Assembly (NCBI GenBank): GCA_002314775.1
Contig: DCHE01000022.1
Span: 1 to 28,608 of the forward strand
From: Lachnospiraceae bacterium UBA1760
GTDB taxonomy: Bacteria > Bacillota > Clostridia > Lachnospirales > Lachnospiraceae
Reading direction: 5' to 3'
DNA: 28,608 nt
The notes under the pieces were generated by a model. It had not been told where the DNA came from, did not search any database, and saw nothing but the letters and a program-made list of their open reading frames with translations. Below are positions 15,523 to 23,476 of the stretch, in pieces. The position numbers and the translations under genes were made by a program. How positions within the stretch are numbered: position 1 is the stretch's first letter; every line of letters starts with the position of its first letter.

Positions 15523-16443
15523 ATGTCATTTTCATCGGATGTAAAGGATGAATTAAAAAATCATACCAGTCATGCAACGCATTGCAGGATAGCTGAATTA
15601 TCTGCTATGGTTATGCTTTCTGGCGATTTAAGAATAGATGAGGATAAAAAAAGCCTTGTAATCAAGACTGAGGCTTACAGTGCGGCAGTTAAGCTCAAGA
15701 CTCTTTTAAAACAGCTTTTTAAGATAAATATAACTGAGAGAGTGACAGAGGGAACCACAAGAGAGGTTTACAGATTTGAGATTTCAAATGAAGAAGAGAT
15801 AATTTCTATCCTGCAAAAGCTTAAGCTTAGCGGGAGTGGAAAGAATCTTTTGCCGGGGAATATTGTGTTTACTTCGGACTGCTGTAAGAGAGCATTTTTG
15901 AGAGGAGCATTCCTTTCTTCAGGCTCTGTAAATAACCCTGAAAAGGCATATCATTTGGAGATTGTGACAGATTCACTTGAAAAAGCAGAAAAGCTTTGTT
16001 ATATTATGAAATGTTTCGACTTCGAGCCTAAGACTGTTACGAGGAAGAAGTACGAGGTTGTATATCTTAAGGAGGGGCAGCAAATTGTTGAGCTCCTTGG
16101 GATTATGGAGGCACATATCTCCCTTCTTAATATGGAAAATGTTCGTATTGTTAAGGATATTAGAAATCAGTGTAACAGACAGGTTAACTGCGAGGCGGCG
16201 AATATTAAAAAGACAGCTAAGGCAGCAGTGAAGCAGACTGAGGATATTATGTTTATAATTAATACGAAGGGGATTGCGTCCCTTCCTGAAGGCTTGAGGC
16301 AGATAGCACTGCTAAGAATGGAAGACAGCGAGCTTTCATTGAAGGAGCTGGGTGAGATGTTAGACCCGCCACTTGGCAAGTCTGGCGTTAATCATAGATT
16401 AAGAAAAATCAGTGAAATTGCTGAAAAATTGAGACAAAGTTAA
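15523..16443 (+). CDS. whiA: WhiA-type DNA-binding protein
   Basis: 306 residues. The N-terminal two thirds is the LAGLIDADG-like fold of WhiA (SCCKRAFLRGAFLSSGSVN-like segment near residue 120, with CK and RGAFLSSG visible). The C-terminal helix-turn-helix shows SLKELGEMLDPPLGKSGVNH. WhiA regulates sporulation septation in Streptomyces and affects division and chromosome segregation in Bacillus; direct targets here are unknown. It starts three bases after rapZ and ends 20 bases before the Crh-type gene, so these three form one transcript. The yvcK/glmR gene that lies between rapZ and whiA in Bacillus is absent. Confidence 0.95.
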   Translation: MSFSSDVKDELKNHTSHATHCRIAELSAMVMLSGDLRIDEDKKSLVIKTEAYSAAVKLKTLLKQLFKINITERVTEGTTREVYRFEISNEEEIISILQKLKLSGSGKNLLPGNIVFTSDCCKRAFLRGAFLSSGSVNNPEKAYHLEIVTDSLEKAEKLCYIMKCFDFEPKTVTRKKYEVVYLKEGQQIVELLGIMEAHISLLNMENVRIVKDIRNQCNRQVNCEAANIKKTAKAAVKQTEDIMFIINTKGIASLPEGLRQIALLRMEDSELSLKELGEMLDPPLGKSGVNHRLRKISEIAEKLRQS

Positions 16444-16463
16444 CTTTCTAGGAGGAATATAAG

Positions 16464-16721
16464 ATGATTACAAAGTCAGTTGTTGTGAATTTACCTAACT
16501 ATGCAGAGGCAAGACCGGTTGCAGAGATAGTTCAGACTGCAAGCCAGTTTGAGAGCAGAGTTCACATTCTCTATCAGAACAAGAAGATAAATGCAAAGAG
16601 TATTATGGGCATGATGAGCCTTGGACTTTGCAACGGTGAGGAGCTTGACATTATGGCTGAGGGAGCTGATGAAGAGGATGCTGCAACAGCTATTGTTAAG
16701 TATTTAGGACAGCTTGATTAA
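16464..16721 (+). CDS. crh: Crh-type HPr paralogue (Glu15, Ser46)
   Basis: 85 residues, the exact HPr/Crh size. HPr normally reads GLHARPA with the PTS phosphate acceptor His15; this protein reads YAEARPVA, and residue 15 is glutamate (codon GAG). The regulatory site NAKSIMGMMSLG is intact, with Ser46 at the standard number. Bacillus Crh has Gln15 and the same Ser46. So this protein should be a substrate of HprK (encoded at 11644) and a possible CcpA partner, but it cannot carry PTS phosphate on His15. Glu15 might mimic a charged state. The gene follows whiA by 20 bases with AGGAGG upstream, as crh/ptsH does in other Firmicutes. The symbol is by function and position; automatic annotation may call it HPr. 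Confidence 0.88.
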   Translation: MITKSVVVNLPNYAEARPVAEIVQTASQFESRVHILYQNKKINAKSIMGMMSLGLCNGEELDIMAEGADEEDAATAIVKYLGQLD

Positions 16722-16757
16722 CTTGCATTAATTCGAGTTAGATTTATTGCATATAGC

Positions 16758-16794
16758 TTGAAAATGTGTTATCATAACTTCTATATGTTATAAA
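16758..16794 (+). promoter_or_regulatory. Promoter region of the Sel1-repeat gene
   Basis: Two overlapping options: TTGAAA (16758-16763) with TATATG (16782-16787) at 18 bases, or an extended -10, TGT then TATAAA (16789-16794). I cannot choose between them. Confidence 0.4.
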
Positions 16795-16823
16795 GGTATT
16801 TATGACCAAGGAGGACTTCGAAT

Positions 16824-19535
16824 ATGGGCTTATTTAGCAGTTTAAAAGGTTTGATTTCTAATATTGGTGGGAAGAAGAAATCAACAAAGAGTAGCACTGA
16901 GCTACAATTTGACAAGGCTATGAACCTTATGGAGAATGCCAATGGAGAGGAAGCAGTTGAGATTCTTGAGAAGATCGCTGACATCGGCATTATGGATCCA
17001 ACCTATGCACAGTTTGGAACAGACTCTCTCCTTATTTTGTGTGAATATTTTGAAAAGGGTGTATATAAGAATGCAAAGACTGAGGTAAACCTTGGTAAGG
17101 CTGCAAACTACCTTGAAAAATATACAAAGCAGGTTAATGATGGTGAGACAATCTACAAGGTTGCAAAGATGCACCTTGAGAACCAGAACTTCTCAAAGGC
17201 TATTACCTACTTTGAGAAGGCTACAGAGGTTGGTATCAAGCCAGCTTATATGAATCTTGGTTCTATCTATGAGAATGGTCTCTGCAGAATTGACCAGTAT
17301 GGTAACAAGAGTGAATTTGTAATTCCTGTTGATTACGACAAGGCTATGATGTGGTATAAGAGACTTGCAGATTTGGGTGATACCAAGGCTATGACTGCAT
17401 ATGACAGAGTTGATTATGCCAGCAAGCATACAGACAGTCTTGAGTTTGAGGAGAAGGATAAGCTTTATACAGAGATTTCTGAGAGACGTAAGGCTAAGAA
17501 CAAGGAGCCAAGATATAAGGCTATCGATCCATCAAGACTTCAGTATCAGTACACATATGCACATAATCAGGTAGATGGATATATTCATAAGCTTCCAAAG
17601 GATTGGGTTAAGACAATCAACGAGGAGACTGATGAAGAGTATTACGCACCAAGTATTACATACAAGGATTTTGCTATTTACATCAGCTATGACAGTATTC
17701 CACGTGAGTCTAAGAAGACTCTTGAGAATTACTTAAGATATTGTAACGATGCATTTGATGAGGAGCTTCAGCTCAAGTCATACGTTACAGAGTATGCGGA
17801 CGGTATCTGTACAACCTTCTATCATAAAGAGATGAATAAGGGTATTGTTACATTTGCCTTCTATCAGGGCCGTCGTCTTGCATGTATGAGATTCGTGTGT
17901 GCAACAATGGAGATTATTGAGCAGTACGAGGAGATTATCTTCGAGACAGCTAACTCATTTGCATTTGTTGATCCAACAATGGTTTCTGATCAGAGTCTTA
18001 ACAGAAAAGACAATCAGTATTACAGCGAGGCTGTTTACTGCTATTACTTAGAGGATTACGAGGGAGCCATGACCGCTGCTAAGCAGGCACTTAAGCTTGG
18101 AAGCATCAAGGCCAGCTACCTTTTAATTGATTTATATTATGATGATGATTCTCCATACAAGGATATTGAGAAGACAATCAGCTATGCTAAGCAGCTCTTT
18201 GAGGCTACAAAGGATCCAGATCTTGCATTCCTTCTTGGTACAGTTTATGACCAGCAGCTTAAGGACTACATGAAGGCTCTTAACTGGTATGAGAATGCAC
18301 ACAGACTTGGTCACAAGAGAGTTGCGTTCTACCTTGGTAGATTCTACTACTATGGTGTGCTTAGAACAAAGCGTGATGGCCAGAAGGCTCTCACATATTT
18401 TGAGGAAGCTAAGAATAATGGTATCCGCGAGGCCGAGGCTTATATTAAGGATATCAAGGAGCTTAAGGGCGAGGACCTTCAGCAGTGTGTTGAGAAGTGG
18501 GAGCGTGCAGTACAGGCTGGTTCTGGTACTACAGCACTCAAGGTTGCTCTCAATAAGCAGGCTCAGGTATTCTACATCGCTAACTCATATGATATTGAGA
18601 AGGCATTCCTTGAGGCTCTTGGACTTGGAAGCTATCAGGCGGCTTATGAGCTTGGTAAGATTTACCAGAGAGAAGAAGCTGCACCAGATTTCAAGGGTGA
18701 GCCAAAGGCACTTAAGTATTTTGAGAAGGCCTACGACAAGGGCTATGATGGATTTGATAAGGATAACCTCTTTAAGGTTATTCAGTTTAAGGAAAGCAAG
18801 GGAGCTTCTACAGAGGATGTAATTAAGCTTTACCTTGAGAATGCAGCTATGGGTTATGTTCCAGCTGTTGATAAGATTGTAGAGCTTGTAAGATACCTTA
18901 CACCAAGCGTTGTTTCGCTTTATGCAGAGCTTATGGACCTTGCAGAGACTGGAGAGGATGCAGCAATCATTTCCATGAATAAGCTTGAGAAGACTTATCC
19001 AGATCTTGTTATCAAGGAGTCTAATAGCGATCAGAAGGTTATTGAGAATAAGTTCTTCAGACTTATTGTTCCAAAGGAGTGTACTGCAGTTATCAATGAT
19101 GATGGTGGTACAATTAAGTTTGCTGACTCAGTAGTTGAATTTGCGGTTGCAGAGCTTCCTGTAAATGTTTCTTCTGAGGATGACTACTTAAAGATTTACA
19201 AGCTGATTCTTTCTGAGTATCTTCCAGATGAGTCTGCTGAGATTATTATTGCCAACTCTAGAATGATTGGTTCTGGTATGAGAGATACAAAGAATAATGT
19301 TCATTCATACAGCATTCTTCTTATCAGCTCAAAGAACCAGTACTTATTCAAGCTTTCATCTAGAGACAGAAGAGAGATGATGCTCTTCAAGGATAAGGTT
19401 ACTGAGATTGCTAAGTCACTTGTTGAGACTGGTGAGATTTATGTTGCGACAGAAGGTTCAAGAAGAAATATCGGTCTTGCTTCACTTCTTAGAGCAAATG
19501 AAGGTGGTTTCCTTTCAATCGGAAAGACAGAGTAA
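16824..19535 (+). CDS. Sel1/TPR-repeat protein with two beta-rich domains
   Basis: 903 residues; no named family recognised as a whole. After a basic start (MGLFSSLKGLISNIGGKKK) there are Sel1/TPR units near 85-205, for example AITYFEKATEVGIKPAYMNL and KAMMWYKRLADLGDTKAMTA. A beta-rich domain lies near 241-385 (LPKDWV, then YADGICTTFYHKEMNKG). More repeats follow near 400-560 and 590-680 (ALNWYENAHRLGHKRVAFYL, ALKYFEKAYDKGYDGFDK), then a helical stretch and a second beta-rich domain near 742-870 (FFRLIVPKECTAVI). The two beta domains look like PsbP/DcrB-style folds, but that is inference. There is no signal peptide or membrane helix, so it is probably a cytosolic scaffold. AAGGAGG and AAG/CTT-biased codons suggest good expression. 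It sits alone between crh and the riboflavin operon. Confidence 0.8.
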   Translation: MGLFSSLKGLISNIGGKKKSTKSSTELQFDKAMNLMENANGEEAVEILEKIADIGIMDPTYAQFGTDSLLILCEYFEKGVYKNAKTEVNLGKAANYLEKYTKQVNDGETIYKVAKMHLENQNFSKAITYFEKATEVGIKPAYMNLGSIYENGLCRIDQYGNKSEFVIPVDYDKAMMWYKRLADLGDTKAMTAYDRVDYASKHTDSLEFEEKDKLYTEISERRKAKNKEPRYKAIDPSRLQYQYTYAHNQVDGYIHKLPKDWVKTINEETDEEYYAPSITYKDFAIYISYDSIPRESKKTLENYLRYCNDAFDEELQLKSYVTEYADGICTTFYHKEMNKGIVTFAFYQGRRLACMRFVCATMEIIEQYEEIIFETANSFAFVDPTMVSDQSLNRKDNQYYSEAVYCYYLEDYEGAMTAAKQALKLGSIKASYLLIDLYYDDDSPYKDIEKTISYAKQLFEATKDPDLAFLLGTVYDQQLKDYMKALNWYENAHRLGHKRVAFYLGRFYYYGVLRTKRDGQKALTYFEEAKNNGIREAEAYIKDIKELKGEDLQQCVEKWERAVQAGSGTTALKVALNKQAQVFYIANSYDIEKAFLEALGLGSYQAAYELGKIYQREEAAPDFKGEPKALKYFEKAYDKGYDGFDKDNLFKVIQFKESKGASTEDVIKLYLENAAMGYVPAVDKIVELVRYLTPSVVSLYAELMDLAETGEDAAIISMNKLEKTYPDLVIKESNSDQKVIENKFFRLIVPKECTAVINDDGGTIKFADSVVEFAVAELPVNVSSEDDYLKIYKLILSEYLPDESAEIIIANSRMIGSGMRDTKNNVHSYSILLISSKNQYLFKLSSRDRREMMLFKDKVTEIAKSLVETGEIYVATEGSRRNIGLASLLRANEGGFLSIGKTE

Positions 19536-19554
19536 TAGATATACATCAGTTACT

Positions 19555-19560
19555 TATAAT
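19555..19560 (+). promoter_or_regulatory. -10 box of the riboflavin operon promoter
   Basis: TATAAT lies so that transcription would start near 19567, the first base of riboswitch helix P1. The -35 is poor (AGTAAT at 17 bases, overlapping the stop of the preceding gene). TACAAT (19565-19570) is an alternative -10. Confidence 0.4.
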
Positions 19561-19566
19561 TTTATA

Positions 19567-19684
19567 CAATTAGGGGCAGGGTGAGAATCCCGACCGGCGG
19601 TACAGCCCGCGAGCATTTTTGCATGATTCGGTGTAATTCCGAAGCCGACAGTAAGTCATATGACGAGTCTGGATGGAATAGTTG
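19567..19684 (+). ncRNA. FMN riboswitch (RFN element)
   Basis: The conserved RFN blocks occur in order: AGGGGCAGGGTGAGAATCCC, GACCGGCGGTACAGCCCGCG, GATTCGGTGTAATTCCGAAG, CCGACAGT and AGTCTGGATGG. Helix P1 can form between CAATTA (19567-19572) and TAGTTG (19679-19684). The element binds FMN and represses downstream riboflavin genes; here a terminator follows at 19738. Confidence 0.97.
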
Positions 19685-19737
19685 ATATTATTAATATTTT
19701 ATATTTTATTTGAGAATACTAATAATGGGTTTAATCC

Positions 19738-19766
19738 GTCCCCCTGATTATTTCAGGGGGACTTTT
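19738..19766 (+). terminator. Riboswitch-controlled terminator
   Basis: GTCCCCCTGA (19738-19747) pairs with TCAGGGGGAC (19753-19762) around TTATT, then TTTT. It lies between the FMN aptamer and ribD, so FMN binding should favour it and stop transcription before the operon. Confidence 0.93.
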
Positions 19767-19814
19767 ATCTTATTCGGGATATTTTTACTGGAATTAGACA
19801 GAGGTGTTTTGGTT

Positions 19815-20942
19815 ATGAGTTTTGAAGAAAGATATATGCTTAGAGCGATTGAGCTTGCAAAGAAGGGCGCTGGAGCAGTAAATCCTAATCCCTTAGTTGG
19901 GGCTGTGATTGTAAAGGATGGCAGAATTATCGGTGAGGGCTACCATGAAAGGTATGGTGAACTTCATGCAGAAAGAAATGCATTTAAAAATCTGACTGAG
20001 GATGCTGAGGGTGCAGAGATGTATGTTACCTTAGAACCCTGCAGCCACTACGGGAAACAGCCACCTTGCTGCATAGCGGTTGTTGAGCATAAGATCAAAA
20101 CAATCTATGTGGGCTCAGATGATCCTAATGAACAGGTTTCTGGAAAAGGCTTTGAATACCTGAGAGAGCATGGAGTTGAGGTGCACACTCATATGATGAA
20201 GAAGGAATGTGATGCTTTGAATTATGTGTTCTTTCATTATATTACAACGAAAACTCCCTATGTTGTGATGAAGTATGCAATGACTATAGATGGTAAGATT
20301 GCAACTAAAACAGGTAAGAGTAAGTGGATTAGCGGTGAGGAATCGAGAAACAGAGTTCAGAGGATGCGAAATGAGCTTACTGGAATAATGGTGGGAATTA
20401 ACACAGTTCTGTCTGATGATCCGATGCTTAACTGCAGAATACCAGAAACTGTTACTGATACTAACAGAAGGAATCCGGTGAGGATAGTTGTTGACAGCAG
20501 ACTTAGAATTCCAATCGGGTCAAGGCTTGTTCAGTCGGCTATGGATATTCCTCTTATTGTTGCTACTAGCGAGAGAAATCTTAAAGATGCTTCTGAGAAG
20601 GAAAAGGAGCTTCTTAACCTGGGAGTGAAGGTTTTGCCAGTCCCTGAGAGAGAGGGTGGATTGCTCAACCTGTCAGTGCTTATGAAAGAGCTTGGAAATC
20701 TTAAGATAGACGGTATTCTTCTCGAAGGTGGCGGAACCCTCAACTACAGTATGCTAGAGGAAGGTCTGATTAATGAATTAAGAGTGTTTGTTTCACCTAA
20801 GATATTTGGTGGAAGAGATGCCAAAAGTCCGGTTATGGGATGCGGAATTGATGAGGTCAAGGATGCGTTTGAGTTTGTTGTGAGCGAATCAGAAACAGTT
20901 GGAGAGGATATAATGATTACTCTTCGAAAACGTATAGAATAG
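19815..20942 (+). CDS. ribD: Bifunctional pyrimidine deaminase/reductase of riboflavin synthesis
   Basis: 375 residues, standard for RibD, which deaminates then reduces the GTP-derived pyrimidine phosphate. The N-terminal zinc deaminase has HAERNA (His51, catalytic Glu53) and PCSHYGKQPPCC (Cys76, Cys85). The C-terminal reductase has MTIDGKIATKTGKSKWISG and GIMVGINTVLSDDPMLNCR, with GILLEGGGTLNYSMLE near the end. The frame is open upstream to 19710, but that would run through the riboswitch terminator; ATG 19815 has GAGGTG eight bases before it. It is the first gene of the FMN-controlled operon, 13 bases before ribE. Confidence 0.97.
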   Translation: MSFEERYMLRAIELAKKGAGAVNPNPLVGAVIVKDGRIIGEGYHERYGELHAERNAFKNLTEDAEGAEMYVTLEPCSHYGKQPPCCIAVVEHKIKTIYVGSDDPNEQVSGKGFEYLREHGVEVHTHMMKKECDALNYVFFHYITTKTPYVVMKYAMTIDGKIATKTGKSKWISGEESRNRVQRMRNELTGIMVGINTVLSDDPMLNCRIPETVTDTNRRNPVRIVVDSRLRIPIGSRLVQSAMDIPLIVATSERNLKDASEKEKELLNLGVKVLPVPEREGGLLNLSVLMKELGNLKIDGILLEGGGTLNYSMLEEGLINELRVFVSPKIFGGRDAKSPVMGCGIDEVKDAFEFVVSESETVGEDIMITLRKRIE

Positions 20943-20955
20943 AAGGTGTGATAGG

Positions 20956-21618
20956 ATGTTTACAGGGATTATTGAAGAGATTGGAGAGGTATCAAGCATA
21001 AAGCATGGTACTAAGTCTGCAGTCCTTAATATAAAGGCCAAAAAAGTTCTTGAGAATACAAAGCTCGGTGACAGTATTGCGGTAAATGGTGTCTGTCTTA
21101 CTGTTACGGGAATGACAGCCGACACATTTTCTGCGGATGTCATGGCGGAGACAGTGAGAAGAACAGGACTGGCCGAGCTAAAAAAAGGAAGCGCGGTAAA
21201 TCTTGAACGGGCGATGGCGGCCGATGGAAGATTTGGCGGACACATTGTTTCGGGACATATCGACGGAACAGGAGTTATCACCTCCTATGTGAAGGAGGAT
21301 AATGCAATATGGGTTACAATATCTGCGGATGAAAGCATTCTGAGATTGATTGTGATGAAGGGCTCAATAACAATAGATGGAATTAGCCTTACAGTTGCGT
21401 ATATTGATGATAAGGTGTTTAAGGTTTCTATTATTCCACATACCGCAGATGAGACGACTTTATTGAAAAAAGGCGTTGGAAGTGTGGTAAATCTGGAAAA
21501 TGATGTGGTTGGAAAGTATGTTGAAAAGCTTCTTTCAGCATACCAGCCAGAGGGTAAAAATGATACTAAAAGGAGTTCTATTTCTGCAAGCTTTCTTGCT
21601 GAAAATGGATTTCTGTAG
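20956..21618 (+). CDS. ribE: Riboflavin synthase alpha chain
   Basis: 220 residues, full length. Riboflavin synthase disproportionates two dimethyl-ribityllumazines into riboflavin and the diaminouracil. The typical start MFTGIIEEIGEVSSI and NGVCLTV open the first lumazine-binding barrel; GGHIVSGHIDGTG, then ITIDGISLTVA and PHTADETTLL belong to the repeated second barrel. The C-terminal helix (SISASFLAENGFL) serves in trimer formation in known structures. It lies between ribD and ribBA. The symbol follows the E. coli/Clostridia convention; in Bacillus the same gene is named ribB or ribE. Confidence 0.96.
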   Translation: MFTGIIEEIGEVSSIKHGTKSAVLNIKAKKVLENTKLGDSIAVNGVCLTVTGMTADTFSADVMAETVRRTGLAELKKGSAVNLERAMAADGRFGGHIVSGHIDGTGVITSYVKEDNAIWVTISADESILRLIVMKGSITIDGISLTVAYIDDKVFKVSIIPHTADETTLLKKGVGSVVNLENDVVGKYVEKLLSAYQPEGKNDTKRSSISASFLAENGFL

Positions 21619-21682
21619 AATGTGAATATATAGTGCGAGCATTGCGCGGAGCGTTTTTGTGAGCTTAAAAGGAGGAACAATT

Positions 21683-22888
21683 GTGGTAGAACTTAATTCA
21701 ATCGAAGAAATACTCGAGGATTTAAGAAATGGTAAAAATGTTGTCATTATGGACGATGAGAACAGAGAAAATGAGGGCGATGTAATCTGCGCCTGCGAAT
21801 TTGCAACAACAGAGAATGTGAATTTCATGGCTAAGTATGCAAGGGGATTAATCTGTATGCCAATGGATGAGAGCATTGCGGACAAGCTTAATCTTCCTCA
21901 GATGTGCATAACAAATACTGACAATCACTGTACTGCATTTTCGGTTTCAATAGACCACGTGAGTACAACAACAGGTATTTCAGCACTTGAGAGAGGTATA
22001 ACAGCAAGATTTTTTGTTGATGAAAACTCAAAGCCAGCTGATTTTAGAAGACCGGGACATATGTTTCCGCTTCAGGCAAAAAAAGGTGGAGTAATTGAGA
22101 GACCTGGACATACAGAGGCTACGGTTGATCTTATGAGACTTGCCGGACTTAAGCCTGCAGGACTCTGCTGTGAGATTATGAAGGACGATGGAACCATGGC
22201 AAGACTTGAGGACCTTGTTCAGTTTGCAAAGGACCATGGCTTAAAGATTGCAACCATCGAGCAGCTCATAAGATACAGAAAGGAGCATGAAGTATTTGTT
22301 GAGTGTGTGGCAAAGGCCAAGATGCCAACAAGATACGGCGAATTTACTATCTATGGATATATCAATAAGCTGAATGGTGAGCACCATGTTGCTCTTGTAA
22401 AGGGCGATATAACAGATGGAAAGCCAGTTCTTTGCAGAGTTCACTCTGAGTGTCTTACCGGAGATGCTCTTGGTTCAGCAAGATGCGACTGTGGACAGCA
22501 GTATGATGCAGCTATGAAGATGATTGCAAAGGAAGGAAGAGGAGTTCTTCTTTACATGAGACAGGAGGGAAGAGGCATAGGTCTTATCAATAAGATTCGT
22601 GCTTATGAGCTTCAGGACAGGGGAAGGGATACAGTTGAGGCAAATCTCGAGCTTGGCTTCCCTGAGGATGCAAGAGATTATACTATTGGAACTCAGATTC
22701 TTGTAGATCTTGGAATCAGAGAGCTAAGACTTCTTACAAATAATCCACAGAAGATTTACGGACTTAAGGGCTTCAATCTTGATATAATTGAGCGAGTTCC
22801 AATTCAGATAGATCCAAATCCAAGTGACATTTTCTATCTTAAGACAAAGAAGGATAAGATGGGTCATATCTTAGATAATTTAGAGTAA
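21683..22888 (+). CDS. ribBA: Bifunctional DHBP synthase / GTP cyclohydrolase II
   Basis: 401 residues, the usual RibBA length. The N-terminal DHBP synthase makes the four-carbon unit from ribulose-5-phosphate (VVIMDDENRENEGDVICACE, then DHVSTTTGISALERG and RRPGHMFPLQAKKGGV). The C-terminal GTP cyclohydrolase II opens GTP: zinc cysteines in RVHSECLTGDALGSARCDCG and the catalytic MRQEGRGIGLINKIRAYELQ. A GTG at 21659 is in frame, but it lies before the AAGGAGG at 21669-21675, so I place the start at GTG 21683, seven bases after it. The gene is 64 bases after ribE. A tandem repeat array begins at its stop codon. Confidence 0.96.
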   Translation: MVELNSIEEILEDLRNGKNVVIMDDENRENEGDVICACEFATTENVNFMAKYARGLICMPMDESIADKLNLPQMCITNTDNHCTAFSVSIDHVSTTTGISALERGITARFFVDENSKPADFRRPGHMFPLQAKKGGVIERPGHTEATVDLMRLAGLKPAGLCCEIMKDDGTMARLEDLVQFAKDHGLKIATIEQLIRYRKEHEVFVECVAKAKMPTRYGEFTIYGYINKLNGEHHVALVKGDITDGKPVLCRVHSECLTGDALGSARCDCGQQYDAAMKMIAKEGRGVLLYMRQEGRGIGLINKIRAYELQDRGRDTVEANLELGFPEDARDYTIGTQILVDLGIRELRLLTNNPQKIYGLKGFNLDIIERVPIQIDPNPSDIFYLKTKKDKMGHILDNLE

Positions 22889-22970
22889 ATATTTTGATAA
22901 ATATTTTGATAAATATTTTGATAAATATATTAGTAAATGTATTAATAAAGACATTAACAAAGACATTAAC
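22887..22970. repeat. Seven tandem 12-bp repeats between ribBA and ribH
   Basis: Copies start at 22887, 22899, 22911, 22923, 22935, 22947 and 22959. The first three are AAATATTTTGAT, the next two drift (AAATATATTAGT, AAATGTATTAAT), and the last two are AAAGACATTAAC. The first copy uses the last two bases of the ribBA stop codon. A further degenerate copy may continue to 22982. Confidence 0.93.
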
Positions 22971-23004
22971 AAGTTAATTAGCAAATTCTTAAGGAGGATA
23001 AAAG

Positions 23005-23466
23005 ATGCAGAAGTTAGAAGGAAAGTTAGTAGCAGAAGGAATGAAGGTTGGTATTGTTGCAGCCAGATTCAATGAGTTTATTGTAAATAAATTAGTAGGC
23101 GGAGCAATCGATGGCCTCACAAGACATGATGTAAAGGATGAGGATATTACAGTTGCCTGGGTACCAGGAGCATTTGAAATTCCTCTCATTGCAAAGAAGA
23201 TGGCAAAGTCAGGAAAGTACGATGCAGTTATCTGTCTTGGTGCAGTAATAAGAGGAGCAACAAGCCATTATGACTATGTGTGTAACGAGGTATCAAAGGG
23301 CGTTGCATCGGTAGGACTTGAGTCTGAAATTCCTGTATTATTCGGTGTTGTTACAACAGAGAACATCGAGCAGGCAATAGAGAGAGCAGGCACAAAGGCT
23401 GGTAACAAGGGCTATGACTGTGCACTCTCAGCTATTGAGATGGTGAATTTACTTAAGACAATGTAA
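23005..23466 (+). CDS. ribH: 6,7-dimethyl-8-ribityllumazine synthase
   Basis: 153 residues, full length. RibH joins the diaminouracil with DHBP to give the lumazine and assembles into pentamers or 60-subunit shells. Visible are AARFNEFIV, WVPGAFEIPLIAKKM, VICLGAVIRGATSHYDYV with the catalytic His88, and GVVTTENIEQAIERAG. A strong AAGGAGG lies upstream. It is separated from ribBA by 116 bases that are mostly a 12-bp repeat array, the longest spacer in the operon, and is followed after ten bases by a HAD phosphatase gene. Confidence 0.97.
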   Translation: MQKLEGKLVAEGMKVGIVAARFNEFIVNKLVGGAIDGLTRHDVKDEDITVAWVPGAFEIPLIAKKMAKSGKYDAVICLGAVIRGATSHYDYVCNEVSKGVASVGLESEIPVLFGVVTTENIEQAIERAGTKAGNKGYDCALSAIEMVNLLKTM

Positions 23467-23476
23467 TAGGGGAACT

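Noticed and set aside
16464..16721. Call as the PTS phosphocarrier HPr (ptsH)
   Set aside because: Residue 15 is Glu, not His, so it cannot accept phosphate from Enzyme I at the usual site; the Crh-type call fits better.
18289..18822. 177-codon plus-strand frame inside the Sel1 gene
   Set aside because: Leu/Arg/Ser-rich low-information translation in another frame of a clear long gene.
21619..21658. GC-containing stretch between ribE and ribBA as a terminator
   Set aside because: Only three-base stems form and genes on both sides belong to one operon.
22887..22982. Repeat array as a CRISPR
   Set aside because: Units are 12 bp, directly adjacent, with no spacers and no cas genes nearby.
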